From positions 1 through 19,866 of the forward strand of contig JALHTV010000195.1 of assembly GCA_022866005.1 (NCBI GenBank): DNA of 19,866 bases. Reading direction: 5' to 3'. Shown piece by piece: positions 6,258 through 14,168 of the stretch. The position numbers were made by a program, and so were the translations under genes. The DNA comes from Phycisphaerae bacterium. GTDB taxonomy: Bacteria > Planctomycetota > Phycisphaerae > SM23-33. Below the pieces are notes generated by a model. It was not told where the DNA came from, ran no database searches, and was given only the letters and a program-made list of their open reading frames with translations. How positions within the stretch are numbered: the stretch's first letter is position 1; the number at the start of each line of letters is the position of its first letter.

Positions 6258-7406
6258 CTAAACGTTCCCGGGCGAGTCCGCCTCGGCGCTCATCCGCGCC
6301 AGCCACGCCTCTGCCCGGCTAGCCAGGTCGCCGTCGGTGATGGCCTGGCGGATGGCGGCCAGGAACGCCGAGAAGAAGTGCAGGTTGTGGAGGCTCACCA
6401 GCGTGGGGGCGAGCATCTCCTTCGCGAGGAAGTAGTGTCGCAGCGCGCCGCGCGAGAACTGACGGCAGGTGGCGCACGGGCAGCCGACTTCCAGGGGCGA
6501 GTCGTCGCCGGTCCAGCGGGCGTTGCGCAGGCGGACCTGGCCGGTCCAGGTGAAGGCCTCGGCGTTGCGCCCGTTGCGGGTGGGCAGGACGCAGTCGAAC
6601 ATGTCCACCCCCGCCTGCACGGCCGCGAGGATGTCGGCCGGCGACCCCACGCCCATCAGGTATCGAGGCCGGTCCGCCGGGAGCAGGCCGTCGATCCAGC
6701 CCAGGACCCGCCGCATCGCCTCGCTTCCCTCGCCGACCGACAGCCCGCCGATCGCGTAACCGGGCAGGTCCAGCGCCACCAACGCCTCGGTGCTGGCGGC
6801 GCGGAGGTCGGCGTGCGTGCCGCCCTGCTGGATGCCGAACAGGGCCTGGTATTTGCCCGTGGTCGCGGCGGTCGGTTGGGGCGCCCAGACCTCCTTGCAC
6901 CGCCGGGCCCAGTCGGCTGAGCGGCGGACGGCCTGGGCGACGGCCGGCTTGTCGGCATCGCCGGGGGGGCACTCGTCCAATTGCATGAGGATGTCCGCCC
7001 CCAACTGGCGCTGGAGGGTGACGGCGTCTTCGGGGCTGAGGCGAACGGGGCTGCCGTCGATGTGCGAGCGGAAGACCACGCCGTCGTCGTCGATCCGCCT
7101 CAGAGGGGCCAGGGAGAACACCTGGTAGCCGCCGCTGTCGGTGAGGAGCGGACCGTCCCAGGCCATGAAGCGATGCAGGCCGCCGAGCTTCTCGACGGTC
7201 GCGGCGCCCGGGCGGAGCATCAGGTGATAGGTGTTGGCCAGCACCATCCGCACCCCGGCGGCCCGGAGCTGGTCGGGCGTGACGCCTTTGACGCTGCCGG
7301 CGGTGCCGACGGGCATGAACACGGGCGTGTCCACCTCGCCGTGCGGGGTGGATAGCCGGCCCAACCGAGCCTTGCCGCAGGTCCGCGTCACGTGGAACGA
7401 GAACAT
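6258..7406 (-). CDS. tgt: Queuine tRNA-ribosyltransferase (tRNA-guanine transglycosylase)
   Basis: 382 residues from ATG 7406, chosen because homologous sequence starts at F-S-F-H-V-T-R-T-C-G-K-A-R; an in-frame ATG at 7457 adds 17 unlikely residues. The enzyme swaps guanine-34 of GUN-anticodon tRNAs for preQ1 in queuosine synthesis. Visible landmarks are the FMPVGT motif at 30-35, the catalytic D90 in T-D-S-G-G-Y-Q, and the nucleophile D271 in F-D-C-V-L-P-T-R-N-G-R. The zinc site is C309-x-C311-x2-C314 ... H340. All key residues are intact. It lies 57 bases after the histidine kinase and 85 bases before yajC on the same strand, so it is probably co-transcribed with both. The ribosome site upstream is poor. 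Confidence 0.96.
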   Translation of the reverse strand: MFSFHVTRTCGKARLGRLSTPHGEVDTPVFMPVGTAGSVKGVTPDQLRAAGVRMVLANTYHLMLRPGAATVEKLGGLHRFMAWDGPLLTDSGGYQVFSLAPLRRIDDDGVVFRSHIDGSPVRLSPEDAVTLQRQLGADILMQLDECPPGDADKPAVAQAVRRSADWARRCKEVWAPQPTAATTGKYQALFGIQQGGTHADLRAASTEALVALDLPGYAIGGLSVGEGSEAMRRVLGWIDGLLPADRPRYLMGVGSPADILAAVQAGVDMFDCVLPTRNGRNAEAFTWTGQVRLRNARWTGDDSPLEVGCPCATCRQFSRGALRHYFLAKEMLAPTLVSLHNLHFFSAFLAAIRQAITDGDLASRAEAWLARMSAEADSPGNV

Positions 7407-7463
7407 GCCGACAGAAGATACGCCCCTGATGCGGCTGCGAGAAGGGAAAAGGCCCATGGCCCG

Positions 7464-9398
7464 TTATCGGGGCGCCGGCTCCTGCGAGACGCTCTCTGCC
7501 ACGCGGGGCAGGTAGATGCGGAGGGTGGTGCCTTGACCGAGGGCGCTGTGGACCTCGATCCGCCCGCCGCTCTGGCGGACGAAGCCGTAGACCATCGACA
7601 GCCCCAGCCCGGTCCCTTGCCCCAGGGGCTTGGTGGTGAAGAACGGATCGAACATGTGCTGCCGCGTCTGCTCGTCCATGCCGGCGCCCGTGTCGCTGAT
7701 GGACAGCATGACGAAGGGACCCGTGGGCGCCTCGGGGGAAGCGGACGTCTCATCGGGAGGGATGTCGACGTTGGCGGTTTCCAGGGTGAGACGCCCGCCG
7801 TCGGGCATGGCGTCGCGGGCGTTGACGACGATGTTCATGACGGCCTGCTGCACCTGCACCGGGTCGACGCGGATCTGTCCCAGGCCCGCGGCGGTCTGGA
7901 TGGACAGCTCGATGCTGTCCCCCAGGAGTTTGCGGATCGGCTCGGCCATTTCCCGAAGCATCCCACTGAGGTCGAGGATTTGCGGGTGCAGCGCCTGCTT
8001 TCGGCCGTAGGCCAGCAGTTGCCCCGTCAGCGCGGCCGAGCGGTTGGCGGCCTTGAGGATCTGGTCGATGGGCTCGTACATCGGATCGTCCGTCGCCAGG
8101 GCTCGCAGGAGCAGCTCGCAGTAGCCCTTGACCACGGTGAGCTGGTTGTTGAAGTCGTGGGCGATGCCGCCGACCACCTTGCCGATGGCCTCCATCTTCT
8201 GGGCCTGGCGGAGCTGCTCCTCCCTGTCGCGAAGCTGGGTGATGTCTTCGTGCTGACCCACGGCGTAGATGACCTTACCGGTCTCGTCTCTGACCGGGAA
8301 GATCGTCATGTCCAGCAGGCGCCGGTTGCCGCGGGGCACGTCCACGCACCCGGACTCGCCCGCGTCGTACTCGACCGTGACCCGGGCCGCACGACCCTCC
8401 GTGTAGACCTTCTGGAATATCTCCCGATGACCCTCCCGGTCCGTGGTCCGGTCACGGAAGATGTTGTAGATGCCGATCGTCTGCTCGTCGGTGACGCCCA
8501 GTAGCCTCCGGCAGGCGGCGTTCTGGCGGATGAGGGTGCCCTGGGCGTCCAGGACCCACGTGGAGATGGGACTTTGCTCGATGATGCTGCTGAGCATGTT
8601 CTCCGAGGCGGTCAGGGCTTCCTGGGCGCGCTTGTAGTCGGAGATGTCCGTCACCAGCCCCTCCAGGGCCAGCAGCTCGCCGTTGGGCGCAAAGACCCCG
8701 CGCCCGTGCTCCCACACCCACTTGGTCCGCCCGTCGCGCGTGACGATGCGGTAGTTCAGTTGGAACGGCCGGCGCTCGGCCAGGGCCTGCTGAACGCGGT
8801 TCCACACGTCCTCCTGATCCTCGGCGTGGGTGATCTCCCGGCCATAGGAGACCACGCGGTTGCCAACCATCTCGTCGGGACGATAGCCAGTCAGCTCGAG
8901 GCACCCCTCGCTGACGAACTCCAGCGTCCAGTCGCGGTCGTTGCGGCAGCGGTAGACCATTCCGGGGATGTTGCTGAGCAGCGTGGCCATCGCGCGCTGG
9001 CTTTCGCGCAGGGCGTCGTCCGTGGCCTTGCGCCCGGTGATGTCCTGGATCATCGCCAGCAGTTGTCGCTTCGCCCCGGGGACTCCGCGCGCCCCGGCCA
9101 TGTCCACGCGGCACCAGACGGCCCGTCCGCTCTTGTGGAGGTAGCGCTTCTCCAACCGGATGTGGTCCGTTTGGCCTTCCCGGACCTTCTTGGCCGCCAC
9201 CGTGCTGGCGTCGACGTCGTCGGGGTGGGTGAACGTCGAGGGATGTCGCCCGCGGAGTTCCTTGACGGTGTAGCCCAGGATCTCCTGGGCCGCCGAATTC
9301 GCGTCGATCACCGTGCCGGTTTCGTCCGTGATGAGGATCCCGATCGGCGCCGTCTCGAAGGCGGTACGGAAGCGACTGTCGTCTACGCGTGCAGCCAC
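7464..9398 (-). CDS. Soluble multi-PAS sensor histidine kinase
   Basis: 644 residues starting at GTG 9398, with AGGGA about ten bases upstream. Three PAS/PAC units are visible at roughly 8-125, 138-260 and 270-395. A HisKA dimerisation helix follows with the phospho-acceptor H414 in G-G-I-A-H-D-F-N-N. The HATPase domain shows the N-box (N522, N526), D-T-G-A-G-M starting at D569, and G-T-G-L-G-L from G595. No signal peptide or membrane helix is seen, so it should sense an internal signal; no PAS cofactor ligand could be assigned. There is no receiver domain and no response regulator next to it, making it an orphan kinase. The G-G-I-A-H-D-F-N-N H-box type commonly signals to separate receivers. 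It sits between kdsA and tgt. Confidence 0.93.
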   Translation of the reverse strand: MAARVDDSRFRTAFETAPIGILITDETGTVIDANSAAQEILGYTVKELRGRHPSTFTHPDDVDASTVAAKKVREGQTDHIRLEKRYLHKSGRAVWCRVDMAGARGVPGAKRQLLAMIQDITGRKATDDALRESQRAMATLLSNIPGMVYRCRNDRDWTLEFVSEGCLELTGYRPDEMVGNRVVSYGREITHAEDQEDVWNRVQQALAERRPFQLNYRIVTRDGRTKWVWEHGRGVFAPNGELLALEGLVTDISDYKRAQEALTASENMLSSIIEQSPISTWVLDAQGTLIRQNAACRRLLGVTDEQTIGIYNIFRDRTTDREGHREIFQKVYTEGRAARVTVEYDAGESGCVDVPRGNRRLLDMTIFPVRDETGKVIYAVGQHEDITQLRDREEQLRQAQKMEAIGKVVGGIAHDFNNQLTVVKGYCELLLRALATDDPMYEPIDQILKAANRSAALTGQLLAYGRKQALHPQILDLSGMLREMAEPIRKLLGDSIELSIQTAAGLGQIRVDPVQVQQAVMNIVVNARDAMPDGGRLTLETANVDIPPDETSASPEAPTGPFVMLSISDTGAGMDEQTRQHMFDPFFTTKPLGQGTGLGLSMVYGFVRQSGGRIEVHSALGQGTTLRIYLPRVAESVSQEPAPR

Positions 9399-9498
9399 GG
9401 TGCCATCTTCCCTGAGAGTCCGTCTCAGACCTGTTCACTGCTCGTGCGGCGTGCGGTGCGAGCGATTCCCGCTGGACCCCTCGCGGGCCAGTGGCGCG

Positions 9499-9527
9499 AT
9501 TCTAGCCTGCGGCCTGGTGGATGGCAA
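9499..9527 (-). promoter_or_regulatory. Candidate promoter inside the 3' end of kdsA driving histidine kinase-tgt-yajC
   Basis: On the minus strand, TTGCCA (9527-9522) and TAGAAT (9504-9499) are separated by exactly 17 bases. The TAG of the -10 is also the kdsA stop codon. Transcription would start about 90 bases before the GTG at 9398. Confidence 0.5.
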
Positions 9528-10320
9528 GGCAGCGGGCCAGCACGTCTTCCATCTCCGCCAGGGGGATCATGACAGGCGCGTCGGACTTGGCGGCCGAGGG
9601 GTCGGGGTGCGTCTCGATGAACAATCCATCGGCGCCTGCGGCCATGGCTGCGCCCGCCAGCACGGCCGCGGCCCGCCTGTCCCCGCCGGAGGCGCTGCCC
9701 AAGGCGCCCGGTTCCTGCACCGAATGCGTCGCGTCGAAGACCACCGGGGCGAACTCCCGCATGACGGCCATCCCGCCGAAGTCCACCACCAGGCGGTTGT
9801 ACCCGAAGCACGTGCCCCGCTCCGTGAGGAGCACCTGGCCGTTGCCGGCGGCGCGGACCTTCTCCACGGCGTGCTTCATGTCCCACGGGGCCATGAACTG
9901 CCCCTTCTTGATATTGACGGCCTTGCCGGTCTTCGCGGCGGCCTCCAGCAGGTCGGTCTGACGACACAGGAAGGCGGGGATCTGGAGGCAGTCCAGCACC
10001 GCCGCGGCCGGGGCGGCCTGGGCGGGCTCGTGCACGTCCGACAGCACCGGCACCCCTACGCGCCTGGCCACCTCAGCCAGCCACTCCAGCCCGCGCGAGA
10101 GCCCCGGGCCGCGGTAGCTGTCGCGGCGGGTGCGATTGGCCTTGTCGAAACTGGCCTTGAATACATAGCCGATGTCCAGGCGCCTGCACACCTCGGCCAG
10201 CGTGGTGGCGACCTCCAGACACAACTCCAGACTCTCCGCCACGCAAGGCCCACCGATCAGCGCGAGCCGACCCGACCCGATCGTCACCGACCCGATGCGA
10301 CAGGGACGCGGGGCGCTCAC
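9502..10320 (-). CDS. kdsA: 3-deoxy-8-phosphooctulonate synthase (Kdo-8-P synthase)
   Basis: 272 residues from GTG 10320. This start is fixed by a GTGA overlap with the stop of the lipid kinase gene, which implies translational coupling; nine more upstream codons are open but lie inside that gene. The enzyme condenses phosphoenolpyruvate with arabinose-5-phosphate in the cytoplasm to make Kdo-8-P for lipopolysaccharide. Landmarks in order are G-G-P-C-V-A-E-S, K-A-S-F-D-K-A-N-R, S-D-V-H-E-P, K-G-Q-F-M-A-P-W, F-D-A-T-H-S-V-Q and H-P-D-P-x-x-A-K-S-D. The cysteine in the first motif, where E. coli has asparagine, points to the metal-dependent class. It implies an LPS-bearing outer membrane. Other Kdo genes are not in the window. 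Confidence 0.95.
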   Translation of the reverse strand: MSAPRPCRIGSVTIGSGRLALIGGPCVAESLELCLEVATTLAEVCRRLDIGYVFKASFDKANRTRRDSYRGPGLSRGLEWLAEVARRVGVPVLSDVHEPAQAAPAAAVLDCLQIPAFLCRQTDLLEAAAKTGKAVNIKKGQFMAPWDMKHAVEKVRAAGNGQVLLTERGTCFGYNRLVVDFGGMAVMREFAPVVFDATHSVQEPGALGSASGGDRRAAAVLAGAAMAAGADGLFIETHPDPSAAKSDAPVMIPLAEMEDVLARCLAIHQAAG

Positions 10321-11258
10321 AGGAAGTCTCCTGCCCGCCAGGGCCACAGACCCCAGCCGCTGGCGGGCGGAGGCACGAGCAGCCGGATGCCCTCGGGCGC
10401 CACGGCGATGTCCAGCGGGGTGGACGGGCCCACGTCGCCGTCGGTCTCGGACGGCACGGGACGGTCGGTCTCGATGCGCACGTGCCGCACGCGCTGGTAG
10501 AGGACGTCGCCCCTCAGCGGGTGCAGGCGGAGCAGCGTCCAGGCGGCGTGCAGCATCAACGCGGTCTGCTCGCGACAGGAGAAGACCACCAGGTCGAGCA
10601 ACCCGTCGTCAAAGCGCGCATCGCGGCAGATCCGCAGCCCCACCGCGTAACGGGAGATGTTGCCCACGAACGCCAAACCGAAGTCGTTGAAGATCTCCTG
10701 CCCGTCGGCCACGATCTTCATGCGTGGGAAGTCGTGCTCCCAGAACGTGCGCCAGATGGGCCAGAAGTAGCTCAGGTGAGAGATGTGCCCCGTCCGGGCG
10801 GCCGTCAGGCGGCGGACCACCTCCCCGTCGAACCCCACGCCGATGATCAGGAGGAAATGCCGCCCGTTGACCAGACCCACGTCGCAATCGACCACCCGCC
10901 CCCGCCGCAGCACCTCGACCAGCCGCCGCGGCTCGGAGGGGATGCGAAGCTCCTTGGCCAGCAGGTTCTCCGTGCCGGCGGGACAGGCCAGGATCGGCAC
11001 GGCCGTCCCCGCCAGGCCGCGGGCCACCTCGTGGACCGTGCCGTCCCCTCCCCACACCACCACGGCCGAGGCCTTTCCGGGCAGGTCGCGGACGTAGCGC
11101 GTGGCGTCGTCGGGGCCGCGGGTGGTGTACTCCACCATGGGCAGACCCGCCGCGGCCATCGCCGCGCGGAAGTCGGCCAACACGAGCTGCCGGCCCCCGT
11201 ACCCGCTTTGAGGGTTGATCACCAGATGGACCGGTGTGCTCCTGTCAATCGCCGCCAT
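10317..11258 (-). CDS. Diacylglycerol kinase-like lipid kinase (YegS/BmrU family)
   Basis: 313 residues from ATG 11258; an in-frame ATG at 11330 would add 24 residues that do not look like the family. The family nucleotide-binding motif G-G-D-G-T-V-H-E is at 70-77, with the supporting N-P-Q-S-G strand near 15-19 and P-A-G-T-E-N-L-L at 93-100. The C-terminal half (V-G-F-D-G-E ... F-D-D-G-L-L-D-L-V-V-F ... T-D-G-D) fits the beta-sandwich domain. Members phosphorylate diacylglycerol, other lipids or sphingoid bases at the membrane using ATP; the substrate here cannot be told from sequence. Its stop codon overlaps the kdsA start by four bases, so it is coupled to LPS-core synthesis and may act on envelope lipid. 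Confidence 0.88.
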   Translation of the reverse strand: MAAIDRSTPVHLVINPQSGYGGRQLVLADFRAAMAAAGLPMVEYTTRGPDDATRYVRDLPGKASAVVVWGGDGTVHEVARGLAGTAVPILACPAGTENLLAKELRIPSEPRRLVEVLRRGRVVDCDVGLVNGRHFLLIIGVGFDGEVVRRLTAARTGHISHLSYFWPIWRTFWEHDFPRMKIVADGQEIFNDFGLAFVGNISRYAVGLRICRDARFDDGLLDLVVFSCREQTALMLHAAWTLLRLHPLRGDVLYQRVRHVRIETDRPVPSETDGDVGPSTPLDIAVAPEGIRLLVPPPASGWGLWPWRAGDFL

Positions 11259-11278
11259 GAGATCCGCCGCCCTAGGCG

Positions 11279-11306
11279 TTGCAGCCGCCAGACGCCACGT
11301 TATAAT
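11279..11306 (+). promoter_or_regulatory. Candidate promoter for the TPR/alpha-CTD gene
   Basis: TTGCAG (11279-11284) and a perfect TATAAT (11301-11306) are 16 bases apart in the divergent gap between the lipid kinase and the plus-strand gene at 11381. The leader would be about 70 bases. The reverse complement of the same AT-rich spot (TATTATAAC) could also serve the minus-strand gene only with a start codon upstream of 11258, which I do not favour. Confidence 0.55.
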
Positions 11307-11380
11307 ACCCCATCTGCCCATCGGGGCCAACCGCCGGCCGACAGTCCCCGGCGGTCTAGACAGCTCCAGGAGATCACCGC

Positions 11381-12709
11381 ATGGAACAGACTTCGACCGC
11401 GGACGCGATATCAGCCATTTTCGCCAAAGAGACGTGGACGGTGGAGGACTACACCGAGATCCTTCGACGGATCCCCGGCACCACGGCTGAGGGCAAGGGG
11501 GTGCAGACGCTGCTCCTGGAGACCGACGCAGCCAACCCCTCCCCCAAGGGCAGCCTGGCCGTGAAGGTGGGCATCATCCGCTTCCTGCTGGGCCGCTTCA
11601 CGAAGGCGATGGAGGCCTTCGCCGAGGCCACCGACAACAAGGAACGTCGCTACTTCCAGGCCCTGTGCTACAAGCACTTGCTGACGTTCGACAAGGCCGC
11701 CGAGGAGATGGACCGGGCCAAGGCCCGGGGGTTCGATGAGGTCCAGATCGACCTGGAGCTGGCGGAGGTTCAGGCCCTGGCCGGCCAAGGGGAGCAGGCC
11801 GAGAAGCTGCTGCGGAAGCTGGAATCCAAGGCGGGCACCACGGCCAAGTTCCTCTACGTTCGTGGCCTGGTGGAGGAGCTAACTGGCTTCGGCCAGCGGG
11901 CGGGGGAGGCGTATGGCGCCGCGCTGGCTGCCGATCCCCACTTCGTCCCGGCCATGTTCCGCATGGCCTACTACTGCGACCTTCACGGCGACGAAGAGCA
12001 GGCCGTCAAACTCTACAGGGACTGCGCCTCCCGCCCGCCCGTGTACGCCCACGCCCTGCTGAACCTGGCCGTGATCTACGAAGACGTCGGCCAGTACGAC
12101 AAGGCCGCCACGTGCCTCAAGCGGCTGCTGGCGGTTCATCCGGACCACGGCCGGGCGCGGCTGTTCCTCAAGGACGCCCAGGCCTCGCGGACGATGTACT
12201 ACGACGAGGAGCAGGCCAAGCGCATTGCCCGGCGCAACGCCGTGCTGGACATCCCCGTCAGTGACTTCGAGCTGTCGGTCCGCGCCCGCAACTGCCTCAA
12301 GAAGATGAACATCAATACGCTGGGCGACCTGGTCCGCACCACCGAGGGGGAGCTGCTGGCCTACAAGAACTTCGGTGAGACCTCGCTGAAGGAGATCAAG
12401 GACATGCTGACGGCCAAGGCGCTTCGCCTGGGCCAGGGGATGGAGGAAGGTGAGCTGCATCCGACCCGGATGGACATCCCCGCCGCCAAGGCCGCCAGCG
12501 AGGGCGTCCTGGCGATGCCCGTGGAGCAGGTCGAGTTCTCCGTGCGGGCCCGCAAGGCGCTGGAGAGCCTGAGGGTGACCACCCTGGGTCAGCTCGTGAC
12601 CAAGACCGAGGCGGACCTGCTGGCCTGCAAGAACTTCGGACAGACTAGCCTGAACGAGGTCCGCCAGCGCCTCGGTGAATACGGCCTGCGTCTGCGCGAA
12701 GCGAACTGA
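11381..12709 (+). CDS. TPR protein with two tandem RNA polymerase alpha-subunit C-terminal (alpha-CTD) domains
   Basis: 442 residues; AGGAG lies eight bases before the ATG. Residues about 55-280 are helical TPR-like repeats (for example A-L-L-N-L-A-V-I-Y-E-D-V-G-Q-Y-D-K-A). Residues 291-350 and 380-438 are two helix-hairpin-helix domains closely matching bacterial RpoA C-termini. Compared with E. coli DNA contacts, copy 1 keeps R265 (R301), N268 (N304), C269 (C305), G296 (G332) and S299 (S335), with K298 replaced by T334. Copy 2 keeps R389, G420 and S423 but has K392 for N268 and T422 for K298. It lacks the alpha N-terminal domain, so it is not the polymerase subunit. A DNA-binding or transcription-linked adaptor is plausible. 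I associate this architecture with Planctomycetota. It is followed after 12 bases by the SpoIID-like gene. Confidence 0.9.
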   Translation: MEQTSTADAISAIFAKETWTVEDYTEILRRIPGTTAEGKGVQTLLLETDAANPSPKGSLAVKVGIIRFLLGRFTKAMEAFAEATDNKERRYFQALCYKHLLTFDKAAEEMDRAKARGFDEVQIDLELAEVQALAGQGEQAEKLLRKLESKAGTTAKFLYVRGLVEELTGFGQRAGEAYGAALAADPHFVPAMFRMAYYCDLHGDEEQAVKLYRDCASRPPVYAHALLNLAVIYEDVGQYDKAATCLKRLLAVHPDHGRARLFLKDAQASRTMYYDEEQAKRIARRNAVLDIPVSDFELSVRARNCLKKMNINTLGDLVRTTEGELLAYKNFGETSLKEIKDMLTAKALRLGQGMEEGELHPTRMDIPAAKAASEGVLAMPVEQVEFSVRARKALESLRVTTLGQLVTKTEADLLACKNFGQTSLNEVRQRLGEYGLRLREAN

Positions 12710-12721
12710 GCGCCGCACGGC

Positions 12722-14002
12722 ATGTTCCCGCGACCCACCACAGCCCGCCTGAGGCGATCGCGGGCCACGGGCCCGCAGGCCGCGGCCCCGATCGCGGTGC
12801 TGGCGGCTGGGACGATGCTCGTCGCCAGCCTGGTTGCCAGTTGCGCCCGCCAGCGCCTCGTCAGCCAGCACCCGCTGCGGATGTCGGGCGTCCCCACCAT
12901 CCGCGTCCGCCTGACCAGCCAGCCCATCTCCATCGCGACGCTGACCAGCAGCTCCGGCTACCGCCTGTGGGCCGACGGCCGGGTGGTTAGTGAGTCCGCC
13001 GCCGCCATGCCCGACACCACGGTCCGCCGCCGCGGCGAGCATTGGCTGTTCAACTCCCTGGAGGTCGAGGGACGCCAGGCGATGCTGGAACCCCTCGACG
13101 GGATGCTCCGGGCAGGCCGGACGTTCTACCGCGGCCGATTGCACTTGCTGGCTGAAGGCGACCAGTTCATCCTCGTCAACCACCTCGATCTGGAGAGCTA
13201 CCTGGCCGGCGTGCTGGCCAAGGAGCTGTACCCCTACTGGTCTCCGACGACCTACCGGGCTCTGGCCATCGCCGCCCGCACGTTCGCCCTGTACCACATC
13301 AAGACCACCGGTGTCGGGCGGGACTTCGACGTGGGGGACGACCAGGCCTCGCAGGTGTACGGTGGGGCCTCGGCCGAGACGGAAAAGGCCTGGCAGGCCG
13401 TGCAGGCCACCCACGGGCAGGTGCTGACCTTCGGGCTATCCGGGCAAGAGCGGATCTTCATGGCCCAGTACTCCGCCTGCTGCGGTGGGACGGTCAATGC
13501 GGCCTCGGTCATCCGCGATGCTCCCGGCATCGCCCCGCTGGAAGGGGGGCAGGCGTGCACGGACTGCCGCTACTGCCCTCGCTATCGCTGGGGGCCGGTC
13601 CGCGTGGCCAAGAACGACATTTACCGCGCCGCAGCGGCGGCCTACCCGGCCGTCACCAGCCTGGGCAGCTTGGCCTCGATCAAGACTGTCGCCGTCACCG
13701 CCTATGACCGGCCCGTGTGGCTGGACCTGGTGGGCGCCAACGGCCGAAGCGTCCGCCTGCGGGCCGAGGACCTGCGACTGGCCCTGCTCCGCGGGGGAGC
13801 CGGCGGATCGCGACAGCTGAACTCGATGAACTGTCGGATCGTGGACGCCGGCGGGGCGGTCGAGTTCACCGACGGTCGCGGCTTTGGGCACGGGGTGGGG
13901 TTGTGTCAGTGGGGGGCGCAGGCCAAGGCCGACCAAGGCTGGACGGCCGAGGAAATCCTGGGGTTCTATTACCCCGGCGCCACGATCCTGTCGGCCTATT
14001 GA
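12722..14002 (+). CDS. SpoIID/LytB-domain putative lipoprotein (peptidoglycan-processing family)
   Basis: 426 residues. A positively charged N-terminus, a hydrophobic segment (about 22-40) and V-A-S-C41 suggest a lipoprotein signal peptide. The SpoIID core spans roughly 100-420: Y-L-A-G-V-L-A-K-E-L with E168 at the position of the catalytic glutamate of SpoIID lytic transglycosylases, A-L-A-I-A-A-R-T-F-A, and G-F-G-H-G-V-G-L-C-Q-W-G-A near the C-terminus. A Cys-rich insert (C-C-G-G, then C-x2-C-x2-C) in the middle could bind metal. SpoIID removes stem-less glycan strands during sporulation; relatives in non-sporulating bacteria are thought to act in division or wall remodelling. It is probably co-transcribed with the TPR/alpha-CTD gene. 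The ribosome site is weak, so the exact start is less certain. Confidence 0.87.
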   Translation: MFPRPTTARLRRSRATGPQAAAPIAVLAAGTMLVASLVASCARQRLVSQHPLRMSGVPTIRVRLTSQPISIATLTSSSGYRLWADGRVVSESAAAMPDTTVRRRGEHWLFNSLEVEGRQAMLEPLDGMLRAGRTFYRGRLHLLAEGDQFILVNHLDLESYLAGVLAKELYPYWSPTTYRALAIAARTFALYHIKTTGVGRDFDVGDDQASQVYGGASAETEKAWQAVQATHGQVLTFGLSGQERIFMAQYSACCGGTVNAASVIRDAPGIAPLEGGQACTDCRYCPRYRWGPVRVAKNDIYRAAAAAYPAVTSLGSLASIKTVAVTAYDRPVWLDLVGANGRSVRLRAEDLRLALLRGGAGGSRQLNSMNCRIVDAGGAVEFTDGRGFGHGVGLCQWGAQAKADQGWTAEEILGFYYPGATILSAY

Positions 14003-14029
14003 CGCGGCGCGCGTCGCCCCAGGGCCGCG

Positions 14030-14059
14030 TTGATTCACCCGCGGGTGACTCGTTAGAAT
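14030..14059 (+). promoter_or_regulatory. Candidate promoter of the methylene-THF reductase operon
   Basis: TTGATT (14030-14035) and TAGAAT (14054-14059) are 18 bases apart, in the 166-base gap between the SpoIID-like gene and the start at 14169. The leader would be about 100 bases. Confidence 0.5.
14035..14048. promoter_or_regulatory. Perfect 14-bp palindrome in the promoter spacer, putative operator
   Basis: TCACCCGCGGGTGA is its own reverse complement and fills most of the spacer between the -35 and -10 elements. A dimeric repressor bound here would block RNA polymerase. The regulator is unknown and is not evidently encoded beside it. Confidence 0.5.
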
Positions 14060-14168
14060 GCGCTGTTGAGCGGCCAGTCGTTCTCGCCGCCGCCCGACGG
14101 CAGAAATGTGCCTCGGCCGAGGGCTTCCGACAGGGCCCCTGAGAGTCCGGCAGTCTGCGGAGGTGTTG

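Noticed and set aside
7392..8504. 370-codon plus-strand frame over the histidine kinase
   Set aside because: The kinase H-box, N-box and G-boxes on the minus strand are unmistakable; the plus frame is a shadow.
9437..9482. Hairpin in the kdsA-histidine kinase gap as a terminator
   Set aside because: The CTGG/CCAG-based stem has a bulge and no following T run on the minus strand.
11879..13414. 511-codon minus-strand frame
   Set aside because: Spans two genuine plus-strand genes and contains only Gly/Arg/Gln/His-rich low-complexity sequence.
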